A stretch of DNA of 64,000 bases from Saccharothrix australiensis (GTDB lineage Bacteria > Actinomycetota > Actinomycetes > Mycobacteriales > Pseudonocardiaceae), in the NCBI RefSeq assembly GCF_003634935.1, contig NZ_RBXO01000001.1, positions 2,381,501 to 2,445,500 on the forward strand, written 5' to 3'. Below the pieces are notes generated by a model. The model was not told the DNA's origin. It did no database searches and was given only the letters and a program-made list of their open reading frames with translations. A program made the translations under genes and the position numbers. Below, piece after piece: positions 1-8,557 of this stretch. How positions within the stretch are numbered: the first letter of the stretch is position 1; each line of letters opens with the position of its first letter.

Positions 1-2
1 TC

Positions 3-968
3 GTGGGGCGGCACCTGGTGCGACGCCTCCGCTCGCTCGGGGCGGTGGTGCGGGTCGTCGACCTGGCCGCGGGCGCGGTGACCGGCGTTCCGGGCGTCGA
101 GCCGGTCCGGGCGGACCTCCGCGACTTCGGCGCGACGCGCGCCGCGCTGCGCGGCGCGGAGGTCGTGTTCCACCTCGCCGGCAACGCCAGCGGCACGCTG
201 TCGGTGGAGAACCCGCGGCTGGACTTCGAACTCAACGCGCTCGCCACCAGCAACGTCGGCAATGCCGCGCTCGAAGTCGGCGTTCGGCGATTGGTGTACC
301 TGTCCTCCGCCGTCGTGTACGGGCGGCCGTGTGAATTCCCGATATCCGAACGGCACCCCACGCGCCCGTTCCTCCCGTACGGTGCGTCGAAATTGTCCGG
401 TGAATTGGTCCTGCGCTGCCTGCACGACGCGCGCGGGCTGCCGGTGGTGATCGGCCGTTCGTTCGTCATCTACGGGCCCGGCGAGGACCCGCGGCGGGCG
501 GGCGGGGAGGTGTCGCAGTTCCTGCGCTGGCACCTGAACGGTCGGCCGATCCCGGTCGTCGGCGATGTCGACCGCAAGACGCGCGACTTCATCCACGTGC
601 ACGACCTGGTGAGCGCCCTGCTGCGGATCGCGGACCGCGGGGAGGACGGGGGCGTCTACAACCTGGGCACCGGCACCGAGACGTCCATGCGCCGGCTGGC
701 CGAGGAGATCGGCGCGGTGACGGGGACACCGGCGCGCTTGGACGCCGACGCGGGCGTGGTGGACGACAGCTTCCGCCTGATGGCCGACATCGGTCGCCTG
801 AGCGGTCTCGGGTTCCGGCCGCGGATCACCCTGGCCGACGGTGTGCGGTCCCTCGGGGCTGCGCTGGGCAGCGAGCCCGAGCTGCCCTCCGTCAACGCGG
901 TCTTCCGGGTCCGTCCGGCCGGCGTCCCCGACGCCGGGGGGAGGGAGATGGAGCGTGCTGGCACTTGA
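3..968 (+). CDS. NAD-dependent epimerase/dehydratase, 5'-truncated by window edge
   Basis: Extended short-chain dehydrogenase of the nucleotide-sugar epimerase/dehydratase class. The visible protein begins at GRHLVRRL, the segment right after the GxxGxxG dinucleotide motif, so the first 10-20 residues lie outside the window and the GTG at position 3 is not the true start. The catalytic YGASK (YxxxK) and the upstream LSSAVVYG strand are present, with a C-terminal substrate-binding part containing YNLGTGTETS. It probably acts on an NDP-sugar. The stop overlaps the aminotransferase start by 14 bases, so the two are co-translated and probably in one pathway. The exact reaction (epimerase, dehydratase or decarboxylase) cannot be read from this. 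Confidence 0.85.
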   Translation: MGRHLVRRLRSLGAVVRVVDLAAGAVTGVPGVEPVRADLRDFGATRAALRGAEVVFHLAGNASGTLSVENPRLDFELNALATSNVGNAALEVGVRRLVYLSSAVVYGRPCEFPISERHPTRPFLPYGASKLSGELVLRCLHDARGLPVVIGRSFVIYGPGEDPRRAGGEVSQFLRWHLNGRPIPVVGDVDRKTRDFIHVHDLVSALLRIADRGEDGGVYNLGTGTETSMRRLAEEIGAVTGTPARLDADAGVVDDSFRLMADIGRLSGLGFRPRITLADGVRSLGAALGSEPELPSVNAVFRVRPAGVPDAGGREMERAGT

Positions 969-2253
969 CGGGGGCACCCCGGTCGTCGCGGAGGGCGCGG
1001 TGGCGCCCTGGCCGCAGGTCACCGACGAGGACCGCCACGCGGTGCTGCGCGCGATGGACCGGGCCACGCCGTGGCACTGGCCGATGGACGAGGTGCGCGA
1101 CCTGGAGCGGGCGTGGTCCGAGTGGACCGGGATGCCGCACGTGCTGGCCGCCAACTCGGGTACGGCGGCGCTGCACATGGCGGTCGCCGCGGCGGGCGTC
1201 GAACCCGGCGACGAGGTGATCGTCCCCGCCGACACCTTCCTGGCGACCGCGTCGTGCGTGCTCCAGGCGAACGCGATCCCGGTGTTCGCCGACACCGACC
1301 GCGGGACGTTCGCCATCGACCCGGACCGGGTGGCCGAGCGCGTCACCGGGCGCACCCGCGCCGTCATCGCGGTCGACCTCAACGGGCTGCCCGCCGACTA
1401 CGCGGCGCTGCGCGCCGTCGCGGACCGGCACGGCCTCGCGCTGATCGAGGACGCGGCACAGGCGCACGGCGCCCGGTACCGGGGCGAGCCGGTCGGCGGG
1501 CTCGCCGACTCGAGCGCGGCCAGCCTCAACGGCTCGAAGTGCCTGTCCGCGCTCGGTGAGGGCGGGCTTTTCGCGACCCGTGACGCCGAGCAGTTCCGCC
1601 TGGCCAGGCGGGTGTCGATGTTCGGTGAGGAGCTGGCCGGGCAGGGCCGCGACTACAACGCCCGGATCATGGGCTGGAACTACCGGATCGACGTGCTCGC
1701 CGCCGCGTTCGCCCGCTCCCAGCTCGCCCGGCTGGCGCGGTCGACGGAGGTCCGGGAGGCCAACGGCGCGGCGCTCACGAAGGCGCTGGCGGAGGTGCCC
1801 GGCATCCGGCCGCCGATCGTGCCCGACGACCGGACGCACGTGTACTTCTTCTACCCGCTGCTGGTCCAGCCGGAGGAGCTGGACCTGGACCTGCCGGTCG
1901 ACGTCTTCCGGGACGCGGTGGAGAAGGCCGTCGCCGCCGAGGGGTTGGGCATCGCGCGCTGGCAGCCGCGCCCGGTGCCCGCGCAACTCCTCTTCCAGGA
2001 GCTGCGCGGCTACGGGAAGGGCTGCCCGTGGACGTGCGGGCACGCCCGACCGGGCCACAGCTACCGCGACCTGGACTACCCGGTGGCGGAGGACGTCTGC
2101 CTGCGTCGGCTCGTCCTGGGGCAGAGCTTCAGCTCCCTGGGACCGCCCAACACCGCGCGGACGATGGAGCTGTTCGCCGAGGCGCTGCACAAGGTGCTGG
2201 TCGAGGAGCGCGACGCCCTCGTCAAGCTCGCGCGTGACGGGATGAAGGGCTGA
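955..2253 (+). CDS. DegT/DnrJ/EryC1/StrS-family PLP aminotransferase
   Basis: Fold-type I aminotransferase of the sugar/cyclitol/AHBA-synthase superfamily, about 432 residues. The PLP lysine is Lys195 in NGSKCLSALGEGG; EDAAQAHGA upstream is the usual cofactor-binding Asp segment and NSGTAALHMAV the phosphate-binding loop. GTG 955 is chosen because GGGAGG lies about ten bases upstream and the protein then begins LALDGGTPVV like family members; the open frame goes further upstream only by overlapping the epimerase. Next to an epimerase it probably transaminates a keto-sugar or keto-cyclitol. An AHBA-synthase-like role is an alternative, but no other AHBA gene is visible. Confidence 0.85.
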   Translation: MLALDGGTPVVAEGAVAPWPQVTDEDRHAVLRAMDRATPWHWPMDEVRDLERAWSEWTGMPHVLAANSGTAALHMAVAAAGVEPGDEVIVPADTFLATASCVLQANAIPVFADTDRGTFAIDPDRVAERVTGRTRAVIAVDLNGLPADYAALRAVADRHGLALIEDAAQAHGARYRGEPVGGLADSSAASLNGSKCLSALGEGGLFATRDAEQFRLARRVSMFGEELAGQGRDYNARIMGWNYRIDVLAAAFARSQLARLARSTEVREANGAALTKALAEVPGIRPPIVPDDRTHVYFFYPLLVQPEELDLDLPVDVFRDAVEKAVAAEGLGIARWQPRPVPAQLLFQELRGYGKGCPWTCGHARPGHSYRDLDYPVAEDVCLRRLVLGQSFSSLGPPNTARTMELFAEALHKVLVEERDALVKLARDGMKG

Positions 2254-2257
2254 CGAC

Positions 2258-3562
2258 GTGCCTGCCCGCCGGCACCCCGACCCCCGGCCGACCGCGGCGG
2301 ACCCCGCCGTGGGTGCGGCCGTCCCCGCGGACTCGTCGGGGGCCGTGCGGGTTCCCGGCGGGCGCGCGACCGGTGACCGGCGCGGGCTCCGGCGCGCCCG
2401 CCTGTCGACCGCGGCGATCTTCTTCCTCGTGGGGTTCGCCTTCGCCACCTGGGCCGCCCGGGTGCCCGTGATCCGGGACGACCTCGCCCTGTCCAACGGG
2501 CAGCTCGCGATCGCGCTCGTCGGGTTCAACAGCGGCGTCGTGCTCGCGCCCCTCGTCGTCGGCGGGCTGGTGGTGCGGCTGGGCAGTCGCACCGTCCTGA
2601 TCGCGTCCATGCTGTGGTACGTGGCCGCGCTGCCCCTGGTCGCGCTGGCGCCTGCGCTCCCGGCGCTGGTCGCCGCGATGCTCCTGCTCGCCGTGGGCAA
2701 CTGCGGCCTGGACGTCGCCATGAACGCCCAGGGCAGCCTGGTCGAACGGGGCTACGGCCGCCCGGTCCTCACGTCCTTCCACGCGGCGTTCAGCGTGGGC
2801 GCGCTGGCGGGCGGCGCGGTCGGCGCGGTGACGATCTCCGCGCGGATCGGCACGCCCGCGCACTTCACGGCGGTCGCCGGGATGACGGCGTCGGTCGCGG
2901 CGGTCGCCGTGCACGGCCTGCTCCGGGACGCGCCGTCGCCGTCCACCGCGCGGCGCGGCGCGGCGGACGGCGCGCGGCGGTCGTTCCCCACCTCGGCGAT
3001 CGTGCTGCCCGGCGCGGTGTGCTTCTGCGCCATGATGGGCGAGGGCGTCATGAACAACTGGAGCGCGCTGTATTTGCGCGACGTCGTCGGCAGCGACGGC
3101 GCCGCCGCGGCGATCGGGATCACCGCGTTCGCGATCGGCATGACCGCCGGGCGGCTGACCGCGGACGGCGTGCACCGCCGCGTCGGGACGGGCCGGTTCC
3201 TGGTCGGGTGCGGCGTGATCGCCGCGATCGGCGCGGTGCTCGTCCTCGTGCCCGGAGCGTATGCCACCTGCCTGGTCGGTGCGGTCGTCCTGGGCCTCGG
3301 CCTGGCCGCCGTCGTGCCCGTCGTCTTCGGCCACAGCGCCGCGCGGGACCCGGCGCGCTCCGGGTCGGCCATCGCCAAGGTCACCGCCATCGGGTACACG
3401 GGGTTCTTCGTCGGCCCGCCGGTCGTCGGCGGTCTGGCGCAGGTCTTCGGGTTGCGCGCGGGCATGGTGGTCCTGCCGCTGCTCATGCTGCTCATGATCG
3501 TCCTGATCGCGCGGCTGCGCCGGACCGCGATCCCACCGCGCGCCGGCGTCGTCGGCCACTGA
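2258..3562 (+). CDS. MFS transporter
   Basis: Major facilitator protein of about 434 residues. A polar, Pro/Arg-rich N-terminus of about 45 residues precedes the first membrane helix (AAIFFLVGFAFATWAARVPV), followed by roughly eleven to twelve hydrophobic segments and an Arg-rich C-terminal tail. The WAARVPVIRDDL region and conserved helix-2 glycines resemble FucP/YbjJ-like transporters. GTG 2258 is five bases after the aminotransferase stop, so it sits in the same operon. In that context it probably exports the cluster product or imports a precursor. The ribosome-binding site is weak, consistent with translational coupling. Confidence 0.8.
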   Translation: MPARRHPDPRPTAADPAVGAAVPADSSGAVRVPGGRATGDRRGLRRARLSTAAIFFLVGFAFATWAARVPVIRDDLALSNGQLAIALVGFNSGVVLAPLVVGGLVVRLGSRTVLIASMLWYVAALPLVALAPALPALVAAMLLLAVGNCGLDVAMNAQGSLVERGYGRPVLTSFHAAFSVGALAGGAVGAVTISARIGTPAHFTAVAGMTASVAAVAVHGLLRDAPSPSTARRGAADGARRSFPTSAIVLPGAVCFCAMMGEGVMNNWSALYLRDVVGSDGAAAAIGITAFAIGMTAGRLTADGVHRRVGTGRFLVGCGVIAAIGAVLVLVPGAYATCLVGAVVLGLGLAAVVPVVFGHSAARDPARSGSAIAKVTAIGYTGFFVGPPVVGGLAQVFGLRAGMVVLPLLMLLMIVLIARLRRTAIPPRAGVVGH

Positions 3563-3651
3563 CCTCGCCCCGCGCCTCGTTCGCCCGGCGCTCCGCGACC
3601 ACCACAGCGGTTTCCACGGTTCGACTGGATCGACAGCGGGAGGTTGACGTC

Positions 3652-5472
3652 ATGCGGCCAACTGGTTCACCGGCCACGGCGGAGTTCCGCGCGGCGCGGG
3701 ACTCACTGATTCGGCACCGGGAGGACTACCAGGAGGCGAAGCGGTGCTTCGGGTGGCCACGGCCTGCCGAGTTCAACTGGGCCTTCGACTGGTTCGACGT
3801 GGTCGCCGCGGAGCACCCGGACCGCACGGCCCTGTGGATCGTCGGTGACGAGCCGGACGTGCGCGTGTCCTACGCGCGGCTGTCGGCCCGCAGCGACCAG
3901 GTCGCCCGCTGGCTGCGCGACCTCGGGGTGCGGCGCGGCGACGTGCTGCTGACCCTGCTGGGCAACGTGGTCCCGCTGTGGGAACTCGTGCTCGCCGCGG
4001 CGAAGCTCGGCGTCGTGATCATCCCGGCGATGACCACCCTCGACGCCGACGAGATCGCGGACCACGTCGTCCGGGGCCGGGTGCGCCACGTCGTGGCCGC
4101 GTCCGCGCTCTGCGACCGGTTCGACCGGGCGGGCGCACCGCGGGCGGCGGAGGCCGACCCGGACCTGTCGCGCCGGTTCCGGGAGGTCACCGCGGAATTG
4201 ACCCGGATCGCGGTCGGTGACGAGGTGCCGGGGTGGCACGACTACGCCGCCTCCGCCACCGCGCCCGCCTCCTTCGAGCCGGACGGCGCGACACCGGCCG
4301 ACGCACCGCTGCTGCGCTACTTCACCTCGGGCACGACCGCGCGGCCGAAGGTGGTCGAGCACTCGCACGTGTCCTACACCGTCGGCCACCTGTCCACGAT
4401 GTACTGGACGGGCCTGCGGCCGGGCGACGTCCACCTCACCGTGTCCTCGCCGGGGTCGGGTCGCCAGGGGTGGCGGAACGCGTCCGCCTTCGCGCAGTGG
4501 AACGCCGGCGCGACCGCGCTCGTCCTCGACCACGAGCGGTTCTCGGTCGAGGGGCTGTTCGACGTGATCGCGCGCTGCGGTGTGACGACGTTCTGCGCGC
4601 CACCGACCGTGTGGCGGCTGATCATCCAGGCCGACCTGAAGGCCGCCGACGTCGGCGGCCTGCGGGAGTGCGTCTCGGCGGGCGAGCCGCTGAACCCCGA
4701 GGTGATCGCGCGGGTGCGGGCGGCCTGGGGCATCACGGTCCGCGACGGCTACGGTCAGACGGAGACCACGGCCCAGATCGGGAACACGCCCGGCCAGCCG
4801 GTGAAACCGGGGTCGATGGGCCGGGCGCTGCCCGGCTACTCGGTCGCCCTCCTCGACGAGACGACGGGCGCGCCGGGGACGTCGGGCGAGATCTGCCTCC
4901 CGCTCGACCGGTCGAGGCCGCTCGGGTTGATGATCGGGTTCGGCGACGACCCGGCGAAGACCGCGGCGGTGATGCGGGATGGCTACTACCACAGCGGCGA
5001 CATCGCGACCGTCGACGACGAAGGCTACTTCACCTACATCGGCCGGGCGGACGACGTGTTCAAGTCGTCCGGCCGGCGCATATCGCCTTTCGAGCTGGAG
5101 AACGTGCTGCTGGAGCACGAAGCCGTGGCCGACGTCGCCGTGGTGGCGTCACCCGACCCGCGACGGCAGGCGGTGCCCAAGGCGTACGTGACCTGCGCCG
5201 CCGGCCACTCCGCCGGCGCCGGCACGGCACGCGCGATCCTGTCCCACGTGCGCGAGCGGCTGGCACCGGAGCAGTGGGTGCGGCGACTCGAATTCGCCGG
5301 CCACCTCCCGAAGACGCCGACCGGGAAGATCCGCCGGGCGGAGTTGCGCGCGGCGGAGGCCCGGCGGTTCGAGGTCGACGCGCCGCCCGCCGGGAACGGC
5401 GACGACGCAGGGACGTCGCCGCGCGGCGTCACGGAGTTCTGGGAGGAGGACTTCGGGGAGCGGTTGCGTTGA
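3652..5472 (+). CDS. Acyl-activating AMP-dependent synthetase/ligase (medium-chain acyl-CoA synthetase-like)
   Basis: ANL-superfamily adenylating enzyme, about 606 residues, which activates a carboxylate as acyl-AMP and then normally forms a CoA thioester. Core motifs are intact: TSGTT at 225-229 with the following Lys, YGQTE near 367-371, HSGDIATVDDEG, GRADDVFKSSGRR in the hinge, and Lys559 in TPTGKIRR. The N-terminal part (EDYQEAKRCFGWPRP) resembles ACSM/AcsM-type medium-chain or aromatic acid ligases, not peptide-synthetase domains. ATG 3652 has GGGAGG eight bases upstream. About 90 bases separate it from the MFS gene, so it may be in the same operon. No carrier-protein domain is attached. 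The substrate is unknown. Confidence 0.85.
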   Translation: MRPTGSPATAEFRAARDSLIRHREDYQEAKRCFGWPRPAEFNWAFDWFDVVAAEHPDRTALWIVGDEPDVRVSYARLSARSDQVARWLRDLGVRRGDVLLTLLGNVVPLWELVLAAAKLGVVIIPAMTTLDADEIADHVVRGRVRHVVAASALCDRFDRAGAPRAAEADPDLSRRFREVTAELTRIAVGDEVPGWHDYAASATAPASFEPDGATPADAPLLRYFTSGTTARPKVVEHSHVSYTVGHLSTMYWTGLRPGDVHLTVSSPGSGRQGWRNASAFAQWNAGATALVLDHERFSVEGLFDVIARCGVTTFCAPPTVWRLIIQADLKAADVGGLRECVSAGEPLNPEVIARVRAAWGITVRDGYGQTETTAQIGNTPGQPVKPGSMGRALPGYSVALLDETTGAPGTSGEICLPLDRSRPLGLMIGFGDDPAKTAAVMRDGYYHSGDIATVDDEGYFTYIGRADDVFKSSGRRISPFELENVLLEHEAVADVAVVASPDPRRQAVPKAYVTCAAGHSAGAGTARAILSHVRERLAPEQWVRRLEFAGHLPKTPTGKIRRAELRAAEARRFEVDAPPAGNGDDAGTSPRGVTEFWEEDFGERLR

Positions 5473-5633
5473 ATCGCCGCTGCTCCGCAGGCGGCGGGCT
5501 GTGTTGGATTGCCGCTGCTCCGCAGACGGCGGGCTCGGCCGCCATCAAGTCGGGCCATCGCGCCTGATTTCCCGCCGATCGAAAAGCGTGATCGGCGGGA
5601 AATGAGGCGCGACAACCCGACGGCGGCCTCGCG
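5472..5633 (+). repeat. Structured repeat, copy A: two tandem hairpins plus a long palindrome
   Basis: Most of the 324-base gap before the ATP-grasp gene. Two direct copies (5472-5500 and 5507-5535) each fold as GCCGCTGC, loop TCC, GCAG and CGGC with one bulged base. Then 5537-5628 is a near-perfect inverted repeat: outer arms GGCCGCC/GGCGGCC, then GTCGGG/CCCGAC, then TTTCCCGCCGATC against GATCGGCGGGAAA around a nine-base loop. A second copy lies in opposite orientation at 11411-11547. The remaining 160 bases up to the next gene show nothing gene-like beyond the ribosome-binding site at 5784-5789. Confidence 0.85.
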
Positions 5634-5796
5634 GCGTGGGGCCGGCGGGGTCTGGGGTGCGCGGAGCGGCGGGGCGTGCGTGCCTGCCTGGGGCGGGTCG
5701 TCTTTCGGGTGATATCGCGGTGGGCGTGCATGAGTGGTGGGGGTGGTGTCATCCCCTCGGGGTGTGCCGGGTTGGCGCCTGTCGGGAGGTGGTGTG

Positions 5797-6858
5797 ATGC
5801 TCAAGGTGGGTACGTGCCTGCCCGCCCACCCCGCCGACGGCGAGCCCCCGACCGGGGGTGTCATCCCGCCGGACGACCACGCCACCCTGATGGGCCTGCT
5901 GGCGCGGATGCCCGGTGTCGAGTTCCGCCACGACCTGGACTTCCGCGAGTCCCACATCCGCCGGGGCCGCGTCCACTGCGGCGACGTGTGCCTGAACGAC
6001 CTGGACGCCTACCTCTGGCACGTCGACTTCGCCCGCAAACCGGGCAGCTACGACCTCGACGCGCTGCTGACGCTGAAGCGGGACACGGTGGTCGTCCCGG
6101 ACCCCGAGCGGGTCGCCGTCGCGTTCGACAAGCACTGGGCGTCGCTGACCCTCGCCCGCGCCGGCGTCGCGGTGCCGGACAGCGTGCTGGTCAGCCAGCG
6201 CAACCTCGACGCGGCGGCCCCCGCGATCGAGGAGTGGGGGCACGCCGTCCTCAAGCCCCGCCGCGGCTGCTTCGGCTGGGGCGTGCTGCTGGTCGACAGC
6301 TTCACCACCCTGCGGGACGTGGTGGGCTACCTCGACGCGGAGACCGCCGAGGGCCGGTCGCGCGGCGTGCCGTCGTCCACGCCGGCGCGCGGCTACCTGC
6401 TGGAGCGGTTCTACCCCAATGACCCGGACGAGTGGTTGGGCATCACCCTGGCGGGGCAGCAGGTGATGTACGGGTTCCGGAAAGGCGCGGACCGCCACGT
6501 GCGGTGGAACGACTCCGCCTGGAAGGTCTACGACGCGGAGCGCGGTGGCGGCTCCGTCGAGCACCGGGAGGTGCCCGCCGCCCACGCCGCGCTGGCCCTC
6601 CGCGCCCAGCGCGCGTTCGACCTGCCGCTGCTCGGCCTGGACGTCATCCACCACGAGGGCCGCCCGATCGTCATCGACGTCAACACCGGCCCGGCGCTCT
6701 ACCCGGACCTCTTCGCGGCGGCCGGCAGGTCGCTACCGCACGAACTGCACCGCGCCCTCACCACCGCCGCCTTCCCCGCCGGTCCGCCCACCGCCGACCG
6801 CGCACCGGGCGCGGGCAGCCGCGCCGCCGACGGGATGGCCGACCCCGCCGCGGTCTGA
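5797..6858 (+). CDS. RimK-like ATP-grasp ligase
   Basis: Predicted ATP-grasp enzyme of about 353 residues that would form an amide bond through an acyl-phosphate. Visible features: AFDKHWASLTLARAGV (lid approach), HAVLKPRRGCFGWGV (nucleotide-binding Lys and glycine-rich loop), YLLERFYP (adenine hinge) and VIDVNTGPALYPDL (metal-binding Asp-x-Asn), as in RimK/glutathione-synthetase-like proteins. ATG 5797 has GGGAGG seven bases upstream. With the acyl-activating ligase and aminotransferase just upstream it may condense an amino acid or amine with an acid in the same pathway. I looked for a RiPP precursor in the upstream gap and found none. Confidence 0.75.
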   Translation: MLKVGTCLPAHPADGEPPTGGVIPPDDHATLMGLLARMPGVEFRHDLDFRESHIRRGRVHCGDVCLNDLDAYLWHVDFARKPGSYDLDALLTLKRDTVVVPDPERVAVAFDKHWASLTLARAGVAVPDSVLVSQRNLDAAAPAIEEWGHAVLKPRRGCFGWGVLLVDSFTTLRDVVGYLDAETAEGRSRGVPSSTPARGYLLERFYPNDPDEWLGITLAGQQVMYGFRKGADRHVRWNDSAWKVYDAERGGGSVEHREVPAAHAALALRAQRAFDLPLLGLDVIHHEGRPIVIDVNTGPALYPDLFAAAGRSLPHELHRALTTAAFPAGPPTADRAPGAGSRAADGMADPAAV

Positions 6859-6939
6859 TCGGGGTCCAGCGCCCGGCCGGTCCGGTGGGCGGGCACGGTG
6901 GTTCGGCGCACCGCCGTCGATACCCCATGATGTCCGGTC

Positions 6940-7707
6940 ATGGGCAGAAGTTTCGAGGAACTGATCGCCGAGGCCGACGCGGTCGACGTCAGCGGCTGGG
7001 ACTTCTCCTGGCTCGACGGTCGCGCGACCGAGGAGCGGCCACCGTGGGGCTACCAGCGGTTGATGGGTGAGCGGATCGGTCGGGCCGCGATGAGCCTGGA
7101 CGTCCAGACCGGGGGCGGCGAGGTCCTGGCGGGTGTCCCGCAGCGCGCGGCACGGGGCATGGCCGCCACCGAGTCCTGGCCGCCGAACCTCGCGCGGGCG
7201 CAGGAGAACCTGCGGGACAAGGGCGTCGTCGTGGTCGCCGCCGAGGAGGCGTCGCCGCTGCCGTTCGCGGACGGGGCCTTCGACCTGGTCACCAGCCGGC
7301 ACCCGGTGACCGTCCACTGGGCCGAGGTCGCCCGCGTGCTGACGCCGGGTGGCCACTACCTCTCCCAGCAGGTCGGCCCGGACAGCGGCCACGAGGTCTA
7401 CGACTTCTTCCTCGGCCCCCGGCCGCTGGGGAGGAGCGGCCGGGAGCCCGAGCCGGCGAGGGCCGGCGCCGAGGCGGCGGGCCTGGAGGTCGTCGACCTG
7501 CGGACCGCCGAGCTGAGGATGGAGTTCCTCGACGTCGGCGCGATGGTCTACTTCCTGCGCAAGGTGATCTGGTTCGTCCCGGACTTCACCGTCGAGAAGT
7601 ACCGCGACCGGCTGGCGGCGCTCCACGAGCGCATCCAGGCCGACGGCCCGTTCGTCGCCCACTCCCGCCGCTTCCTCATCGAGGCGCGCAAACCGGCGCG
7701 CCGCTGA
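6940..7707 (+). CDS. SAM-dependent methyltransferase, class I
   Basis: About 255 residues with methyltransferase-domain organisation: a TGGGEVLAGVP segment in the glycine-rich motif I position, an acidic strand (VVVAAEEASPLPFADGAFDLVTSRHP) matching motifs II-IV, and VLTPGGHYLSQQVG matching the post-IV beta strand. The C-terminal 80 residues (DFTVEKYRDRLAALHER) are typical of small bacterial methyltransferases. The gene follows the ATP-grasp gene after 81 bases. No clear Shine-Dalgarno sequence precedes ATG 6940. Substrate unknown; it may be a tailoring enzyme of the left-hand cluster or an independent gene. Confidence 0.75.
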   Translation: MGRSFEELIAEADAVDVSGWDFSWLDGRATEERPPWGYQRLMGERIGRAAMSLDVQTGGGEVLAGVPQRAARGMAATESWPPNLARAQENLRDKGVVVVAAEEASPLPFADGAFDLVTSRHPVTVHWAEVARVLTPGGHYLSQQVGPDSGHEVYDFFLGPRPLGRSGREPEPARAGAEAAGLEVVDLRTAELRMEFLDVGAMVYFLRKVIWFVPDFTVEKYRDRLAALHERIQADGPFVAHSRRFLIEARKPARR

Positions 7708-7710
7708 GGC

Positions 7711-7742
7711 ACGCCCGCCGGCGCCGGGTCGACGGCGGGCGT
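7711..7742. terminator. Stem-loop between convergent genes
   Basis: ACGCCCGCC at 7711-7719 pairs perfectly with GGCGGGCGT at 7734-7742 across a 14-base loop. It lies directly between the ends of the methyltransferase (+) and the reductase (-), the expected place for a bidirectional terminator. There is no T-tract, as is usual in such genomes. Confidence 0.6.
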
Positions 7743-7768
7743 TCGCGCCCCGCTCAGTACCTCGCGGC

Positions 7769-8443
7769 TCAGCTCGTCGGTTCGGCCGGCACGAGCGGGG
7801 CGCGGCCGTCGACGCGGTAGCGGATGTGCGTGACGCCGGGGCTGTGCAGGACCCTGGTCGGGGTCAGCTCGACGCCCTCCCGGTCGCCCAGGCCGAGGTC
7901 GCCGTCCAGCAGTCGCATCCCGTCGCCGAGCACGACCGGCACGACGTGCAGCTCCAGCTCGTCCAGCAGGCCCGCCGCGAGCACCTGGCGCACCAGGCTC
8001 CCGCCGCCCGCGATCGCGACGTCCTTGCCGCCGGCGGCGGCCTTCGCCCGCGCGACCGCGCTCGCGACGCCGTCGGTGACGTAGGTGAAGCTGGTGCCGC
8101 CCCGGCGCGTCAGCGTCGCGCGGGGCCGGTGGGTCACGACGAACACGGGCGCGCGGAACGGCGGCTCCTCGCCCCACGGCTCCTCACCGCCGTCGGCCAT
8201 GCGCCTGCCCATGACGTACGCCCCGGCGGCCTCGAACGACTCGCGGATGACGTCGGAGTCGACGTCCTGCTCGCCGCCGGCGAGGCCGTGCCGCTCCCGC
8301 CACGCCATCGCCTCGACCGCCCAGCGGGTCACGCGGAAGAACTTCGCGGCCTCCGCCGAGCCCATCCAGTCGCCGCCCTCGTGGCGGGGTCCCGCGTAGC
8401 AGCCGTCGAGGGACACCGAGAGCTGTGCGGTCACCTTGGTCAT
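7769..8443 (-). CDS. RibD-C/dihydrofolate-reductase-like protein
   Basis: About 224 residues, with the fold of the RibD C-terminal/DHFR-like reductases: VTAQLSVSLDGCYAGP at the N-terminus, AYVMGRRMADGG, FVVTHRPRATLTRRGGTSF, and VAIAGGGSLVRQVLAAGLLDELELHVVPV near the end (NADPH-binding glycine stretch). The start at 8443 has AGGAAGGA upstream and gives the usual family N-terminus; the frame is open further upstream without good start context. It probably uses NAD(P)H on an unidentified substrate. It lies downstream of, and in the same direction as, the ECF42 sigma gene. Confidence 0.8.
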   Translation of the reverse strand: MTKVTAQLSVSLDGCYAGPRHEGGDWMGSAEAAKFFRVTRWAVEAMAWRERHGLAGGEQDVDSDVIRESFEAAGAYVMGRRMADGGEEPWGEEPPFRAPVFVVTHRPRATLTRRGGTSFTYVTDGVASAVARAKAAAGGKDVAIAGGGSLVRQVLAAGLLDELELHVVPVVLGDGMRLLDGDLGLGDREGVELTPTRVLHSPGVTHIRYRVDGRAPLVPAEPTS

Positions 8444-8557
8444 CGTGCTGCGTCCTTCCTCCTGGCGAGGCCCGACGGGCTCGCTCGGGAGGGGATCGGA
8501 GCCGACGACCGGATTTCTACCCCGATCCCCGGAATTTTTTCCCGCGGCTGCCCGCAC

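Noticed and set aside
841..954. Upstream start for the aminotransferase
   Set aside because: Would overlap the epimerase by 128 bases; GTG 955 has a good ribosome-binding site and the family N-terminus.
892..2721. Long open frame of about 600 codons on the minus strand opposite the aminotransferase and MFS genes
   Set aside because: It is Arg/Pro/Ala-rich without family motifs, and is expected in GC-rich DNA where third positions opposite a gene rarely form stops.
5641..5796. Possible RiPP precursor peptide before the ATP-grasp gene
   Set aside because: Small frames here read into the ATP-grasp start or lack a leader/core pattern such as repeated Thr/Glu/Asp motifs, and no ribosome-binding site leads to one.
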